From contig JAVBMR010000015.1 in the NCBI GenBank assembly GCA_031552235.1, positions 1 through 50,392 of the forward strand: a stretch of DNA of 50,392 nucleotides. Direction: 5' to 3'. This DNA is from WRDF01 sp031552235. Its GTDB lineage: Bacteria > Bacteroidota > Bacteroidia > Bacteroidales > Rikenellaceae. The notes beneath the pieces were generated by a model. The model searched no databases. It had not been told where the DNA came from and worked only from the letters and a program-made list of their open reading frames with translations. Below, one piece after another: positions 8,070 through 16,516 of this stretch. The position numbers and the translations under genes are program-made. Every line of letters starts with the position of its first letter. The stretch's first letter is position 1.

Positions 8070-9704
8070 ATGGCAAAGGAAATAAAATACGACGTGGAAG
8101 CACGCGAGCTTCTCAAACAGGGTGTTGACGCGTTGGCTGACGCGGTGAAAGTGACGCTCGGACCGAAAGGCCGCAACGTGATAATCGAGAAAAAATTCGG
8201 CGCTCCGACCATTACCAAAGACGGTGTGTCGGTAGCCAAAGAGATAGAACTCAGCGACTCGTTCGCCAACATGGGCGCGCAGATGGTGAAGGAAGTGGCT
8301 TCGAAAACCAACGACGACGCCGGCGACGGCACGACTACCGCCACAGTTCTCGCGCAGGCCATCATCACGGTCGGCCTCAAGAACGTAACCGCCGGTGCAA
8401 ACCCGATGGACCTCAAACGCGGTATCGACAAAGCCGTGGAAGTTGTCGTCAAAGACCTCAAAAAACAGAGCCAGTCGGTAGGCAACGACATCAGCAAGAT
8501 CGAGCAGGTGGCCACTATTTCGGCTAACAACGACAGCACCATTGGCAAGCTTATCGCCGAAGCGATGGGTAAAGTGAGCAAGGAAGGCGTTATCACGGTC
8601 GAGGAAGCGAAAGGGACCGAAACCAACGTGGAGGTTGTCGAAGGTATGCAGTTCGACCGCGGGTACCTCTCGGCATACTTCATGACCGACAGCGAAAAAC
8701 TCGAAGCAGTCCTCGAAAGGCCTTATATCCTTATCACCGATAAGAAAATATCGACCATGAAGGAGCTGATGAGCGTGCTCGAACCGGTTGCGCAGAACGG
8801 CCGTTCGCTTGTGGTTATCGCAGAAGACGTTGACGGCGAAGCACTCGCAGCGCTCGTTGTGAACAAACTCCGCGGAGCGCTCAAGATTGCTGCCGTTAAG
8901 GCCCCCGGGTTCGGCGACCGCCGCAAAGAGATGCTCGAAGACATCGCCATCCTCACGGGAGGCACGGTGATCTCGGAAGATAAGGGACTCAAACTCGACG
9001 AGGTGACCCTCGATATGCTGGGCAGCGCCGAGAAAATCGTCATCACAAAAGAAAACACCACTATCGTGGACGGCGCAGGCGCCAATGCCGCCATAGACGC
9101 CCGCGTTGCACAGATCCGCAAGCAGATGGAGATCAGCACCAGCGACTACGACAAGGAAAAACTCGCCGAGCGCCTTGCCAAACTCGCAGGCGGTGTGGCG
9201 GTGCTTTACGTGGGCGCGGCCACCGAAGTCGAAATGAAAGAGAAGAAAGACCGTGTCGAGGACGCCCTCGCGGCAACCCGTGCTGCCGTGGAAGAAGGTT
9301 TCATTCCCGGCGGCGGCGTGGCCTACATCCGTTCGGTGGATGCCCTCGACGCCATCAAAGGCGATAACGACGACGAAACCACGGGTATCCAGATCGTGAA
9401 ACGCGCTATCGAAGAGCCTCTTCGCCAGATCGTTAAGAATGCCGGCGGCGAAGGTTCAGTAGTCGTGAACAAGGTGAAGGAAGGCAAAGGTGCACTGGGT
9501 TACAACGCCCGCACCGAAGTCTACGAAGATATGTTTAAGGCGGGCATCATCGACCCGACCAAGGTCGCCCGCGTGGCTCTCGAAAACGCAGCTTCGGTCG
9601 CTTCGATGTTCCTCACCACGGAGTGCGTCATCTCGGACAAAAAGGAAGACAATCCGATGCCGGCAGGCGCTCCGGGAATGGGCGGTATGGGCGGAATGAT
9701 GTAG
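8070..9704 (+). CDS. groEL: Chaperonin GroEL
   Basis: Encodes 544 aa, full length. ATP-binding motifs are VTLGPKGRNVII and NDDAGDGTTTATVLAQAI; the hinge and apical regions are intact, and the tail GGMGGMM is the typical flexible C terminus. The tetradecameric ring folds cytoplasmic proteins with GroES using ATP. It is the last gene of the groES-groEL operon, followed by a strong terminator. Confidence 0.99.
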   Translation: MAKEIKYDVEARELLKQGVDALADAVKVTLGPKGRNVIIEKKFGAPTITKDGVSVAKEIELSDSFANMGAQMVKEVASKTNDDAGDGTTTATVLAQAIITVGLKNVTAGANPMDLKRGIDKAVEVVVKDLKKQSQSVGNDISKIEQVATISANNDSTIGKLIAEAMGKVSKEGVITVEEAKGTETNVEVVEGMQFDRGYLSAYFMTDSEKLEAVLERPYILITDKKISTMKELMSVLEPVAQNGRSLVVIAEDVDGEALAALVVNKLRGALKIAAVKAPGFGDRRKEMLEDIAILTGGTVISEDKGLKLDEVTLDMLGSAEKIVITKENTTIVDGAGANAAIDARVAQIRKQMEISTSDYDKEKLAERLAKLAGGVAVLYVGAATEVEMKEKKDRVEDALAATRAAVEEGFIPGGGVAYIRSVDALDAIKGDNDDETTGIQIVKRAIEEPLRQIVKNAGGEGSVVVNKVKEGKGALGYNARTEVYEDMFKAGIIDPTKVARVALENAASVASMFLTTECVISDKKEDNPMPAGAPGMGGMGGMM

Positions 9705-9749
9705 CCTGATACGGCATAATGCCGCTTGACCCCTAACTGTAATATTTCA

Positions 9750-9779
9750 AGAGGCTCCCGGTACCGGGAGCCTCTTATT
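9750..9779 (+). terminator. Terminator of groES-groEL
   Basis: A 26-base perfect palindrome (AGAGGCTCCCGGT and its complement) followed by TATTTTATTT. Confidence 0.9.
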
Positions 9780-9785
9780 TTATTT

Positions 9786-10178
9786 GAATTAACCTTTGGA
9801 GGGCATGTTGTTATAGTTTCGGCTTGCTTTGCCGTCAGCCCGCAATCGACGCCGCGAGCGAGAGCATAGCCATAAATGGCCTATGCCGAGCCGCGAGAAG
9901 AAAAACAAATGAAGTGCAGTTAGCCTTCACTACCAGTACGAAGGGCCGGTCGCCACGGCGACTAAGGTAGAGCGTTATAGTTATTCCACAAACGCTTATC
10001 TGCAAAACGTCACTAACTTTTAAATAACTCACTACTAATCTCTTGGCATCGCTTTGCAATACCGGCAGCCTGCCGCCCCCACTGGGCGGCAGGCTGCTTC
10101 AATCGCCGACAGCTTGACATACCATCTGCCACCGGCAGCCCGAAAAGAATAGAGCAAGCACTAAAAGGATAACTCAGA
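9786..10178. repeat. Gene-free stretch with dispersed repeat modules
   Basis: About 390 bases without a gene. 9805-9830 carries the TTGTTATAGTTTCGGCTTGC module also seen near 6800 (inverted) and 32190. 10065-10097 is a 14-bp perfect hairpin (GCAGCCTGCCGCCC arm) whose arms recur in weaker form at 32386-32414. Short open frames here look like chance readings. Confidence 0.6.
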
Positions 10179-10218
10179 ATAAGAAATGGGGATACGCATG
10201 CATATCCCCATTTCTTAT
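10179..10218 (-). terminator. Long hairpin, probable terminator of the isomerase operon
   Basis: ATAAGAAATGGGGATA pairs perfectly over 16 bp with TATCCCCATTTCTTAT across an 8-base loop. It lies ~25 bases after the DUF3127 stop on the minus strand. A clean U-run is lacking, so termination is likely but not certain. Confidence 0.6.
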
Positions 10219-10241
10219 TTGGTGTGGCCATGCCTTCCTGC

Positions 10242-10616
10242 CTAAAACGGCAGGTCGTCGAAGTTACTATCCTCCTTGTAAGGCGCTTCGTCGCCGGCCG
10301 AAGGCGCGAATCCCGCGTCGAACGGCGGAGCTTGTTCTGCGCGCTGCGCGGCCTGTTTCGACAGCTTCCATGCCCGTACTTCCGTGAACCAGCGGCCGTT
10401 ATACTCCCGCGATTCCACGTTGGCGGCAACCGATACCCTGTCGCCCTCGCGCAGGCCTGACGCGTCCTGTGCCTTGTCGCCCCAGAAGCTCACACATATC
10501 TTGCGCCCGAATTCGCCGTCCTGTTCGAATACGATCTCCTGTTTCTTCCACTCGCCGCGAGCGCTCGTGCCGCTGACCGGGGGAAGTATCGTCAATACTT
10601 TTCCTTCGAATTCCAT
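10242..10616 (-). CDS. DUF3127 protein, SSB-like OB fold with acidic tip
   Basis: Encodes 124 aa. Residues 1-88 fit DUF3127, a predicted OB fold (FEGKVLTILPPVSGTSARGEWKKQEIVFEQD...VSVAANVESREYNGRWFTEVRAWKL). Residues 89-119 are a flexible spacer rich in A, P, E and D. The protein ends DDLPF, closely resembling the C-terminal acidic tip (DDDIPF) that bacterial SSB uses to recruit repair and replication proteins. I infer a single-stranded nucleic-acid-binding protein. Its start lies one base after the cyclophilin stop, so the genes are co-transcribed, possibly coupled in translation. Confidence 0.85.
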   Translation of the reverse strand: MEFEGKVLTILPPVSGTSARGEWKKQEIVFEQDGEFGRKICVSFWGDKAQDASGLREGDRVSVAANVESREYNGRWFTEVRAWKLSKQAAQRAEQAPPFDAGFAPSAGDEAPYKEDSNFDDLPF

Positions 10617-10617
10617 A

Positions 10618-11208
10618 CTATTCGTCTATTATTTCAATGCCAAGGATCAGGTCGCCCGGACGGATCGCATCGATCACGTCAAGGCCTTCGACCACTACGC
10701 CGAAAGCCGTGTGCCTTCCGTCGAGGTGGGCCGTGTTCTGGCGGTTGTGGCAGATGAAGAACTGCGAACCACCCGTATTCGGGCCCCTGTGGGCCATCGA
10801 AAGCACTCCGCGGTCATGGTACTGGCGCGGGGCCGAGGTTTCGCACTTGATGGTGTATCCCGGGCCACCGGCGCCCGTGCCGTCGGGGCATCCGCCCTGG
10901 ATGACGAAATCGGGGATTACCCTGTGGAACGTCAGCGAGTCGTAGAAGCCTTCCCTGGCCAGTTTCTCAAAATTCGCGACCGTACCGGGAGTTTCCTTCT
11001 CGTAGAGTTCGGCCTTCATGTCACCTTTTTCAGTGTGGATTATCGCATATTTCATACTCTTGGTAGATTTGTTATTTTCTGTTGCCCGCTGTGAGGCGGA
11101 TATGGTCTGTTTTGGCGTATCATTTGCCTGAAGGGGGCTTAATACGGCAGCATATGCCGCAAAAACAAAGGCGAAAAACGCGGCGGCTATTATTCTTTTT
11201 TGCGGCAT
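10618..11208 (-). CDS. Cyclophilin-type peptidyl-prolyl isomerase, probably exported
   Basis: Encodes 196 aa. A signal-like hydrophobic segment lies at residues 6-26 and the cyclophilin domain runs from ~53 (MKYAIIHTEKGDM). Catalytic and binding motifs are FHRVIPDFVIQGG (94-106, including Arg96), GSQFFI (147-152) and HLDG (161-164). It speeds cis-trans isomerisation of proline bonds. A start at residue 52 would give a cytosolic form; the long N terminus with a plausible signal makes export more likely. It is followed at once by the DUF3127 gene. Confidence 0.93.
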   Translation of the reverse strand: MPQKRIIAAAFFAFVFAAYAAVLSPLQANDTPKQTISASQRATENNKSTKSMKYAIIHTEKGDMKAELYEKETPGTVANFEKLAREGFYDSLTFHRVIPDFVIQGGCPDGTGAGGPGYTIKCETSAPRQYHDRGVLSMAHRGPNTGGSQFFICHNRQNTAHLDGRHTAFGVVVEGLDVIDAIRPGDLILGIEIIDE

Positions 11209-11282
11209 AATATTCCATTTTCAGGCAGGACGTAAAGTTAACACATCGCCCGCCATTTTCCAAAGCCCGGGCCTATAATAAA

Positions 11283-11317
11283 AACACCCGGACTATGCAG
11301 TCCGGGTGTTTTTATAT
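11283..11317 (-). terminator. Strong terminator after the FKBP gene
   Basis: ACACCCGGACT and AGTCCGGGTGT form a perfect 11-bp stem with four-base loop, flanked by A and T runs on both sides, so it can work in either direction. It lies 15 bases after the FKBP stop. Confidence 0.9.
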
Positions 11318-11331
11318 TTCGGAAGGCCGAA

Positions 11332-12033
11332 TTATTCTGCAGAAACTTCTTCCGGTGTCGCTTCAACGTGTGTAACGTCGATGAGGTCAACTTCGAATGT
11401 GAGGGGTTCGTTGGCGCCGATGCTGCCGTTACCCGAACCGTATTCGCCGTAAGCGAGTTCAGACGGAACCCAAAGTTTGATCTTACCGCCTTTGCCGATG
11501 AGTTTCATACCTTCGGTCCAACCCGGGATAACCCTGTTGAGGGCGAATTCTACAGTGTCGCCGCGGTCTTTCGAAGAGTCGAACACTTTACCGTCCTTGA
11601 GCTGTCCGTGGTATACCACTTTCACCACGTCTTCGCTGCTGGTGGCTTTCACTTCGGGGTCGCCTGCCACGATAACTTCATAGAGAAGGCCGCTTTCGGT
11701 TTTCTTCACGTTAGCCTGTTTTTCAGCTTCTTCGAGGAATTTCTTACCTTCTTCAAGGTTTTTAGCGGGGAGCTTAACGTTGAAGTACTCGCTCATGATG
11801 CGGTTGATTTCGCTTTCTTCGATCTTGGTGTCACCTTTGTAAGCGTCGTTGAGGCCTGCGAGGAACTGTTCGATCTGGATTACCTTGTCTTCCTTGAGCT
11901 GTTTGCCGATGTTCATGCCGACAACATACGATACCGAATCTTCGTCGGTTTTGATGCTGGCAGAACCGCCGCAAGATACGAATGCAGAAGCCGCTACAAA
12001 AGCCACAACTGCAAGTGCCATTACTTTTTTCAT
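11332..12033 (-). CDS. FKBP-type peptidyl-prolyl isomerase lipoprotein
   Basis: Encodes 233 aa. The N-terminal signal ends in AFVSC (lipid-modified Cys21), so it is an envelope lipoprotein. Residues ~30-120 form the helical FKBP_N dimerisation region (SVSYVVGMNIGKQLKED). Residues ~125-225 are the FKBP catalytic domain (VVYHGQLKDGKVFDSS, VIPGWTEGMKLIGKGGK, LAYGEYG). It is Mip/FkpA-like and assists folding of exported proteins. A -7 box TAATTTTG lies at 12102-12109 (minus) without a clear -33 box. Confidence 0.95.
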   Translation of the reverse strand: MKKVMALAVVAFVAASAFVSCGGSASIKTDEDSVSYVVGMNIGKQLKEDKVIQIEQFLAGLNDAYKGDTKIEESEINRIMSEYFNVKLPAKNLEEGKKFLEEAEKQANVKKTESGLLYEVIVAGDPEVKATSSEDVVKVVYHGQLKDGKVFDSSKDRGDTVEFALNRVIPGWTEGMKLIGKGGKIKLWVPSELAYGEYGSGNGSIGANEPLTFEVDLIDVTHVEATPEEVSAE

Positions 12034-12152
12034 TTTAAGATACTGTTTTATAATTGTTTGTTCTTCTTTTATTTTCGGGATTTGTCATCCGATAACGGGT
12101 GCAAAATTAATTAAATAATATTAATAACCTCATTTCGCCATTGTTTTTTTCA

Positions 12153-13520
12153 TCAACGGCCACGTTTACGGGAAATTAAGGTTTTTCGCGACACGATATT
12201 CATGACTATCGTACCCACCACGGCGGCGGCTACCGAGGCCATGAGTATGGCGATCTTGGCGGAATCGACATAGGCCGTCCCGCCGAATGCGAGGTTCGCT
12301 ATGAATATCGACATCGTGAAGCCGATCCCGCCGAGGCAGGCCACACCGAACAGCGAGCCCCACGCACTTCCCCTTGGCATGACAGCCAGTTTAAGCTTTA
12401 TGGCTACCCAGCACAGGAGGAAGATACCCAGCGGCTTGCCCAACAGGAGGCCGAGGAATATCCCCTGCCCCTGGCTGTTGCCGAGCACGTTCATCTCCGC
12501 TGCGCCGGCTATCTCGACCCCGGCGTTCGCGAGCGCGAAAACAGGCATCACGATGAATGTCACGAACGGGTTGAGCACATGTTCGAGGCGCTGCGCGGGG
12601 CTTATCGTGGAGTGGGCGATGTATTGCACACGGGTAAGGTCGTCGACCTGATGGTGGTTCGAGAGGACTTCCACCCCTTTGCGGTCGTGCATTTTGAAGT
12701 CTTCGAGGAAGTAGCGCACCTTATATGAGAAATACTTTTTCGAGAATCTCGGTTTCGTGGGCATCGCCATCGCCACCAGCACCCCGGCTATGGTGGCATG
12801 CACGCCGGAGTTAAGGAAAAGGTACCATATCGCAATCGCCGGGACGACATACAGGAAAACCGACGTAACCTTTTGTCTGTTCATGAAATAGAGCAGGAGC
12901 AGCAACAGGATGCCTCCGCCGAGCATTACGAAGTCGATGCTCGAAGTGTAGAATATCGCGATGACGAGGATGGCCCCGAGGTCGTCGACTATGGCAAGGG
13001 CTGTGAGGAATACCTTGAGGGCCATCGGCACACGCCTGCCCAGCAGGGCAAGGACGCTTATGGCGAAAGCTATGTCCGTGGCCATCGGTATGCCCCATCC
13101 GGCCTCGAACTCCGTACCGGCGTTTATAAAGAAGTATATCAGTGCCGGGACGGCCATACCGCCCACGGCGGCGACTATTGGCAGCGAGGCCTTTTTGACG
13201 CTGGAGAGTTCGCCGGCTATGACCTCGCGCTTGATCTCAAGGCCGACGACAAAGAAGAACAGCACCATCAGCCCGTCGTTGATCCACTGTTCCACCGACA
13301 TGTTCAGTTCCCAGTCGTTGAACAGGAATCCTGCGTTGGACTCAAGGATGTGGTGGTACCATTCCTTGGTAAGGTCGAAGTTGGCGAGGCAAAGCGCCAC
13401 GGCCGCAAATATCACAAGCACTACCCCTCCGGCCCACTGGCTTCCGAGAAAACTGTTGCTGCTTCGCCTTATCTGGTACCAACGCCTTAACCACCAAAAA
13501 TGCCTGCCGGGTTTCGCCAT
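12153..13520 (-). CDS. nhaA: Na+/H+ antiporter NhaA
   Basis: Encodes 455 aa, an inner-membrane protein with about 12 helices. It carries the NhaA signatures FFFVVGLEIKREV, PMATDIAFAISVLALLG (Asp149, equivalent to E. coli Asp133) and ALAIVDDLGAI (Asp179-Asp180, equivalent to the ion-binding pair Asp163-Asp164). It exports Na+ in exchange for protons and controls pH and sodium stress. Longer than E. coli NhaA (388 aa) through an N-terminal extension and a hydrophilic insert around 270-310. Single gene. Confidence 0.97.
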   Translation of the reverse strand: MAKPGRHFWWLRRWYQIRRSSNSFLGSQWAGGVVLVIFAAVALCLANFDLTKEWYHHILESNAGFLFNDWELNMSVEQWINDGLMVLFFFVVGLEIKREVIAGELSSVKKASLPIVAAVGGMAVPALIYFFINAGTEFEAGWGIPMATDIAFAISVLALLGRRVPMALKVFLTALAIVDDLGAILVIAIFYTSSIDFVMLGGGILLLLLLYFMNRQKVTSVFLYVVPAIAIWYLFLNSGVHATIAGVLVAMAMPTKPRFSKKYFSYKVRYFLEDFKMHDRKGVEVLSNHHQVDDLTRVQYIAHSTISPAQRLEHVLNPFVTFIVMPVFALANAGVEIAGAAEMNVLGNSQGQGIFLGLLLGKPLGIFLLCWVAIKLKLAVMPRGSAWGSLFGVACLGGIGFTMSIFIANLAFGGTAYVDSAKIAILMASVAAAVVGTIVMNIVSRKTLISRKRGR

Positions 13521-13657
13521 CCTCCTGTCTCCGTGTTTTTTATGAATGAACTACCCCGGGGCAAGCCCCGAGAAATTCTTTTGATTAAAGCCGCCTGTTC
13601 CGGGCCGCCGGCTTTCGCCGAAAGCAGAAAGAACGGCCGCGTAAAAAATAATTCCGT

Positions 13658-14704
13658 TTACTTGTTCCGTGCCGATTTGAGGGCTACGTTGCACAATTTA
13701 TACAACATCCGTGCCCCGACGTTCGCGTCCCATTCGCCGTCGGCCGAGGGCGCTACTTCGCAAAGGTCGAAACCGACCACCGTGCGTCCCGATTCGGCCA
13801 CCTTGTCCAGCAGCCACACGGCTTCGTTGAACGAAAGCCCGCCTGGTACCGGCGTCCCGGTATTCGGGCAGTTGTCGGGCGAAAGCCCGTCTATGTCGAA
13901 ACTTATATAGACCTTCTCGGGCAGCATCCCGACTATGCGGCCGCACTGCGCGTCCCAGTTCTCGCCGGCGAACCTCGCTTTGTTCAGCTGCCAGTCGGTG
14001 ACCATTTCGATCCTGTCGTGAGCGGCCGCGAATTGCATCTCCACCTCGCTCACGTCCCTCAATCCCACCTGCACTATTTTCGCCACCTGCGGTATTTTCG
14101 TGATGACGTTGAACATTATCGAGGCGTGCGAGTTCACAAATCCCTCGTAAGTGTCGCGCAGGTCGGCATGGGCGTCCACATGCAGTATGCCTATGCCGCC
14201 TTCTTTTTCGGCCACGGCCTTGATGGCGCCGAACGGCGTACTGTGGTCACCGCCCACAAGTCCCACCAGTTTGCCCTGCCCAAGCCATTTGGCCACCTCG
14301 CCGTAAACCTTGTTATTGAGTTTTTCCGACCCTTCGTTGACCTTTTCGGTACGGCGGCGCAACAGCATGTCGTCGAGCATGTTGCCGCCGTGTTCGAGCG
14401 TTTCCATCACTTTCGCCGCCTCCGGGCGCAGGAAAACGCTCTTGTCCTGTATCGTGTAGTCGATCCCGACCGTGCCGATACCCTCGCGCCACCCTCCCGG
14501 GAAAACGGGGTCGTGGAGGTCGAGCTGGGTCGAAGCGTTTATTATGGCGTCCGGGGCGAAACTCGAACCGTCGCCGTATGACGACGTCACGTCCCACGGC
14601 ACCGAAACGAGTACCAAACGTGATTGCTCTGGTGTGAACGGCAGGCTGAAATAATTGCCGTTGGCCTGGCCTACGCCGTTGGGGTCGAAGTCTTTAACAT
14701 CCAT
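13658..14704 (-). CDS. Agmatinase/arginase family ureohydrolase
   Basis: Encodes 348 aa. The binuclear manganese site is complete: His154 (GGDHST), Asp177, His179 and Asp181 (HVDAHADLRD), Asp270 and Asp272 (FDIDGLSP). It hydrolyses a guanidino group to urea. Agmatine (putrescine synthesis) is the likeliest substrate in Bacteroidales, but arginine or formiminoglutamate cannot be excluded. Single gene with -7 box TATCTTTG at 14746-14753 (minus) and no clear -33 box. Confidence 0.85.
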   Translation of the reverse strand: MDVKDFDPNGVGQANGNYFSLPFTPEQSRLVLVSVPWDVTSSYGDGSSFAPDAIINASTQLDLHDPVFPGGWREGIGTVGIDYTIQDKSVFLRPEAAKVMETLEHGGNMLDDMLLRRRTEKVNEGSEKLNNKVYGEVAKWLGQGKLVGLVGGDHSTPFGAIKAVAEKEGGIGILHVDAHADLRDTYEGFVNSHASIMFNVITKIPQVAKIVQVGLRDVSEVEMQFAAAHDRIEMVTDWQLNKARFAGENWDAQCGRIVGMLPEKVYISFDIDGLSPDNCPNTGTPVPGGLSFNEAVWLLDKVAESGRTVVGFDLCEVAPSADGEWDANVGARMLYKLCNVALKSARNK

Positions 14705-14825
14705 ACGATTTATGCAAATTCCGATTATTCAGAAAATTACGCCTGCAAAGATACGAAAAATGCCGGAAAAACCCCGGCCGCGGAAAACCATATGACGGCC
14801 ATCGATTATAAAATTTATTTATAGA

Positions 14826-14992
14826 ATTGATTATTCAATAAGTCCACACAACAAAACCTCGACTTCGCGCGTTATATATTTGACTTCCGGCGGACAATGC
14901 TATTCAAGTCGGGGTTATAGTTTTTTTCATAATCAATACATTAAGTTGGGTAGTCCCCGCCGTGACGTGAGTTACCGCGGGGACTTTTCGTT
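14826..14992 (+). ncRNA. Candidate structured RNA ending in an intrinsic terminator
   Basis: No protein gene fits here, yet three ordered helices are visible. ATTGATTAT (14826-14834) pairs with ATAATCAAT (14929-14937). Inside it, CCTCGACTT (14857-14865) pairs with AAGTCGGGG (14906-14914), with one G-U pair. Then GTCCCCGC (14953-14960) pairs with GCGGGGAC (14977-14984), followed by TTTTCGTTTT, a terminator with no gene in front of it. TATATTTG at 14875-14882 looks like a -7 box but lacks a -33 box. A small RNA or a remnant leader are both possible; the family is not recognised. Confidence 0.4.
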
Positions 14993-15054
14993 TTCGCAAC
15001 TACATACAACTTTACCAAATACTTATTAAGTCTGAAGACCGGGAACCAGTTTGG

Positions 15055-15213
15055 TTTTCACTAGCGGCAACCTAACAAGACGAAAATAAGTCGAGACGTA
15101 CTGTGTCCGACGACCGTTAGGCGAGCTTTGCTCGCCTAAAAGGGAGGAGTCTTACGTGAGACTTATTTTCTAGACCTTTTTGGTTACTTTTTACGGCAAT
15201 GGTAAAAAGTAAC
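15055..15213. repeat. Hairpin-rich dispersed repeat in a gene-free stretch
   Basis: The interval 14993-15321 has no gene. 15079-15098 is a 20-base segment found inverted and identical at 38127-38146. TTAGGCGAGC/GCTCGCCTAA (15117-15139) is a 10-bp hairpin with a 3-base loop. GTTACTTTTTAC/GTAAAAAGTAAC (15183-15213) is a 12-bp hairpin. Confidence 0.65.
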
Positions 15214-15321
15214 AGAGAAAACTATAAGTGTAAAACATATATAATTACTTTCGTCATTAAGGTGCGCATGAGAGCGTTTCCTGAGAATTAAATAGTATAT
15301 TCGCATCTATAAATCCCGGCC

Positions 15322-16407
15322 ATGAAAATAGTTATCGACCGCGACATACCATATATAAAAGGCGTACTCGAACCTTATGCAGAGGTAATATACAAGGCGG
15401 GCAGCCTTATCTCGGCCGCGGACGTCAGGGATGCCGACGCGCTCGTCGTCCGCACCCGCACCCGGTGCGACAGGGCACTGCTCGGCGGCTCGTCCGTGAA
15501 ACTCATCGCCACGGCCACCATCGGCTTCGACCACATAGACACGGACTATTGCCGCAAGGCCGGCATAGAGATCGCGACCGCCGCCGGAAGCAACGCCAGG
15601 GGAGTACTGCAATGGATGGCGGCGGCGCTCGTATACGCCTCGGAAACGCAGGGTTGGTCGCCGCGCGGGAAACGCATCGGCGTGGTCGGGGTCGGCAACG
15701 TGGGTTCGCTCGTGGCTGCTTATGCCAGGCTGTGGGGATTCGACGTATTGTGCTGCGACCCTCCGCGGCAGCGGCTCGCCGCCTTGGGAAAGCCAAGCAC
15801 CAACGGGGACTGCGGAGAATCGTCCGGCGGCGGCCTGTACACCCCAGGCGAATTCGTGCCGTTCGACCGCATCGTATCCGACTGCGACATAATCACTTTC
15901 CACACGCCGCTTATCCTCGACGGCGAAGACGCCACACACCATCTCGCCGGGGAAGATTTCTTCGGCCGTATCCGTCCGGGAGCGCTCGTGATCAACTGCG
16001 CACGCGGAGGCGTCACCGACACGGCGGCGATGCTTGGCGCGGCAGCCTCGGGCAAATGCGCCTGCTGCATAGACACATGGGAAGGAGAACCCGACATCGA
16101 CCGCGGCCTTCTGGCGGCCTCGCTCGTTTCGACACCCCACATAGCCGGTTACTCGGCACAGGGAAAAGCAAATGCCACATCCATGTCCATCAACGCCGTT
16201 GCGCGTAAATTCGGCCTCCCCCTCGCAGGGTGGTATCCGGCTGACGAGATCCCCCGGGTCACGCCGCAGCCGATAGATTGGGACGGGATGCGGCGCACGA
16301 TAACCGGTTACTGCGACCTCGCCGCCGAAAGCCGGGCGCTGAAGGGAAACCCGGGCGGCTTCGAAGAAATGCGCAACAACTACCGCTACCGTACCGAGTA
16401 TTTTTAG
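15322..16407 (+). CDS. pdxB: Erythronate-4-phosphate dehydrogenase
   Basis: Encodes 361 aa of the D-2-hydroxyacid dehydrogenase family, PdxB branch: N-terminal MKIVIDRDIPYIKGVLEPYAEV, TATIGFDHID and AAGSNARGVLQW are typical. The NAD-binding motif GVGNVG is at 123-128. The catalytic Arg and His lie in INCARGG and STPHIAGYS. It oxidises 4-phosphoerythronate in the pathway to pyridoxal phosphate, in the cytoplasm. Length is close to E. coli PdxB (378). It precedes pyrD, which has its own promoter. Confidence 0.93.
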   Translation: MKIVIDRDIPYIKGVLEPYAEVIYKAGSLISAADVRDADALVVRTRTRCDRALLGGSSVKLIATATIGFDHIDTDYCRKAGIEIATAAGSNARGVLQWMAAALVYASETQGWSPRGKRIGVVGVGNVGSLVAAYARLWGFDVLCCDPPRQRLAALGKPSTNGDCGESSGGGLYTPGEFVPFDRIVSDCDIITFHTPLILDGEDATHHLAGEDFFGRIRPGALVINCARGGVTDTAAMLGAAASGKCACCIDTWEGEPDIDRGLLAASLVSTPHIAGYSAQGKANATSMSINAVARKFGLPLAGWYPADEIPRVTPQPIDWDGMRRTITGYCDLAAESRALKGNPGGFEEMRNNYRYRTEYF

Positions 16408-16422
16408 TATCGCGCCCATATA

Positions 16423-16454
16423 TTGTACAGCATCTAAAAATAGTACTATCTTTG
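16423..16454 (+). promoter_or_regulatory. Promoter of pyrD
   Basis: TTG at 16423-16425, 21 bases, TATCTTTG at 16447-16454; transcription would start ~50 bases before the gene. Confidence 0.7.
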
Positions 16455-16516
16455 TGGCGATCATGGAAGTCGAAACTACCGGCCGCAACCGGCGGACGGA
16501 ATAAAAAACCTCACAA

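Noticed and set aside
10384..11094. 236-codon plus-strand frame opposite cyclophilin and DUF3127
   Set aside because: Antisense reading of two well-supported minus-strand genes; no domain features.
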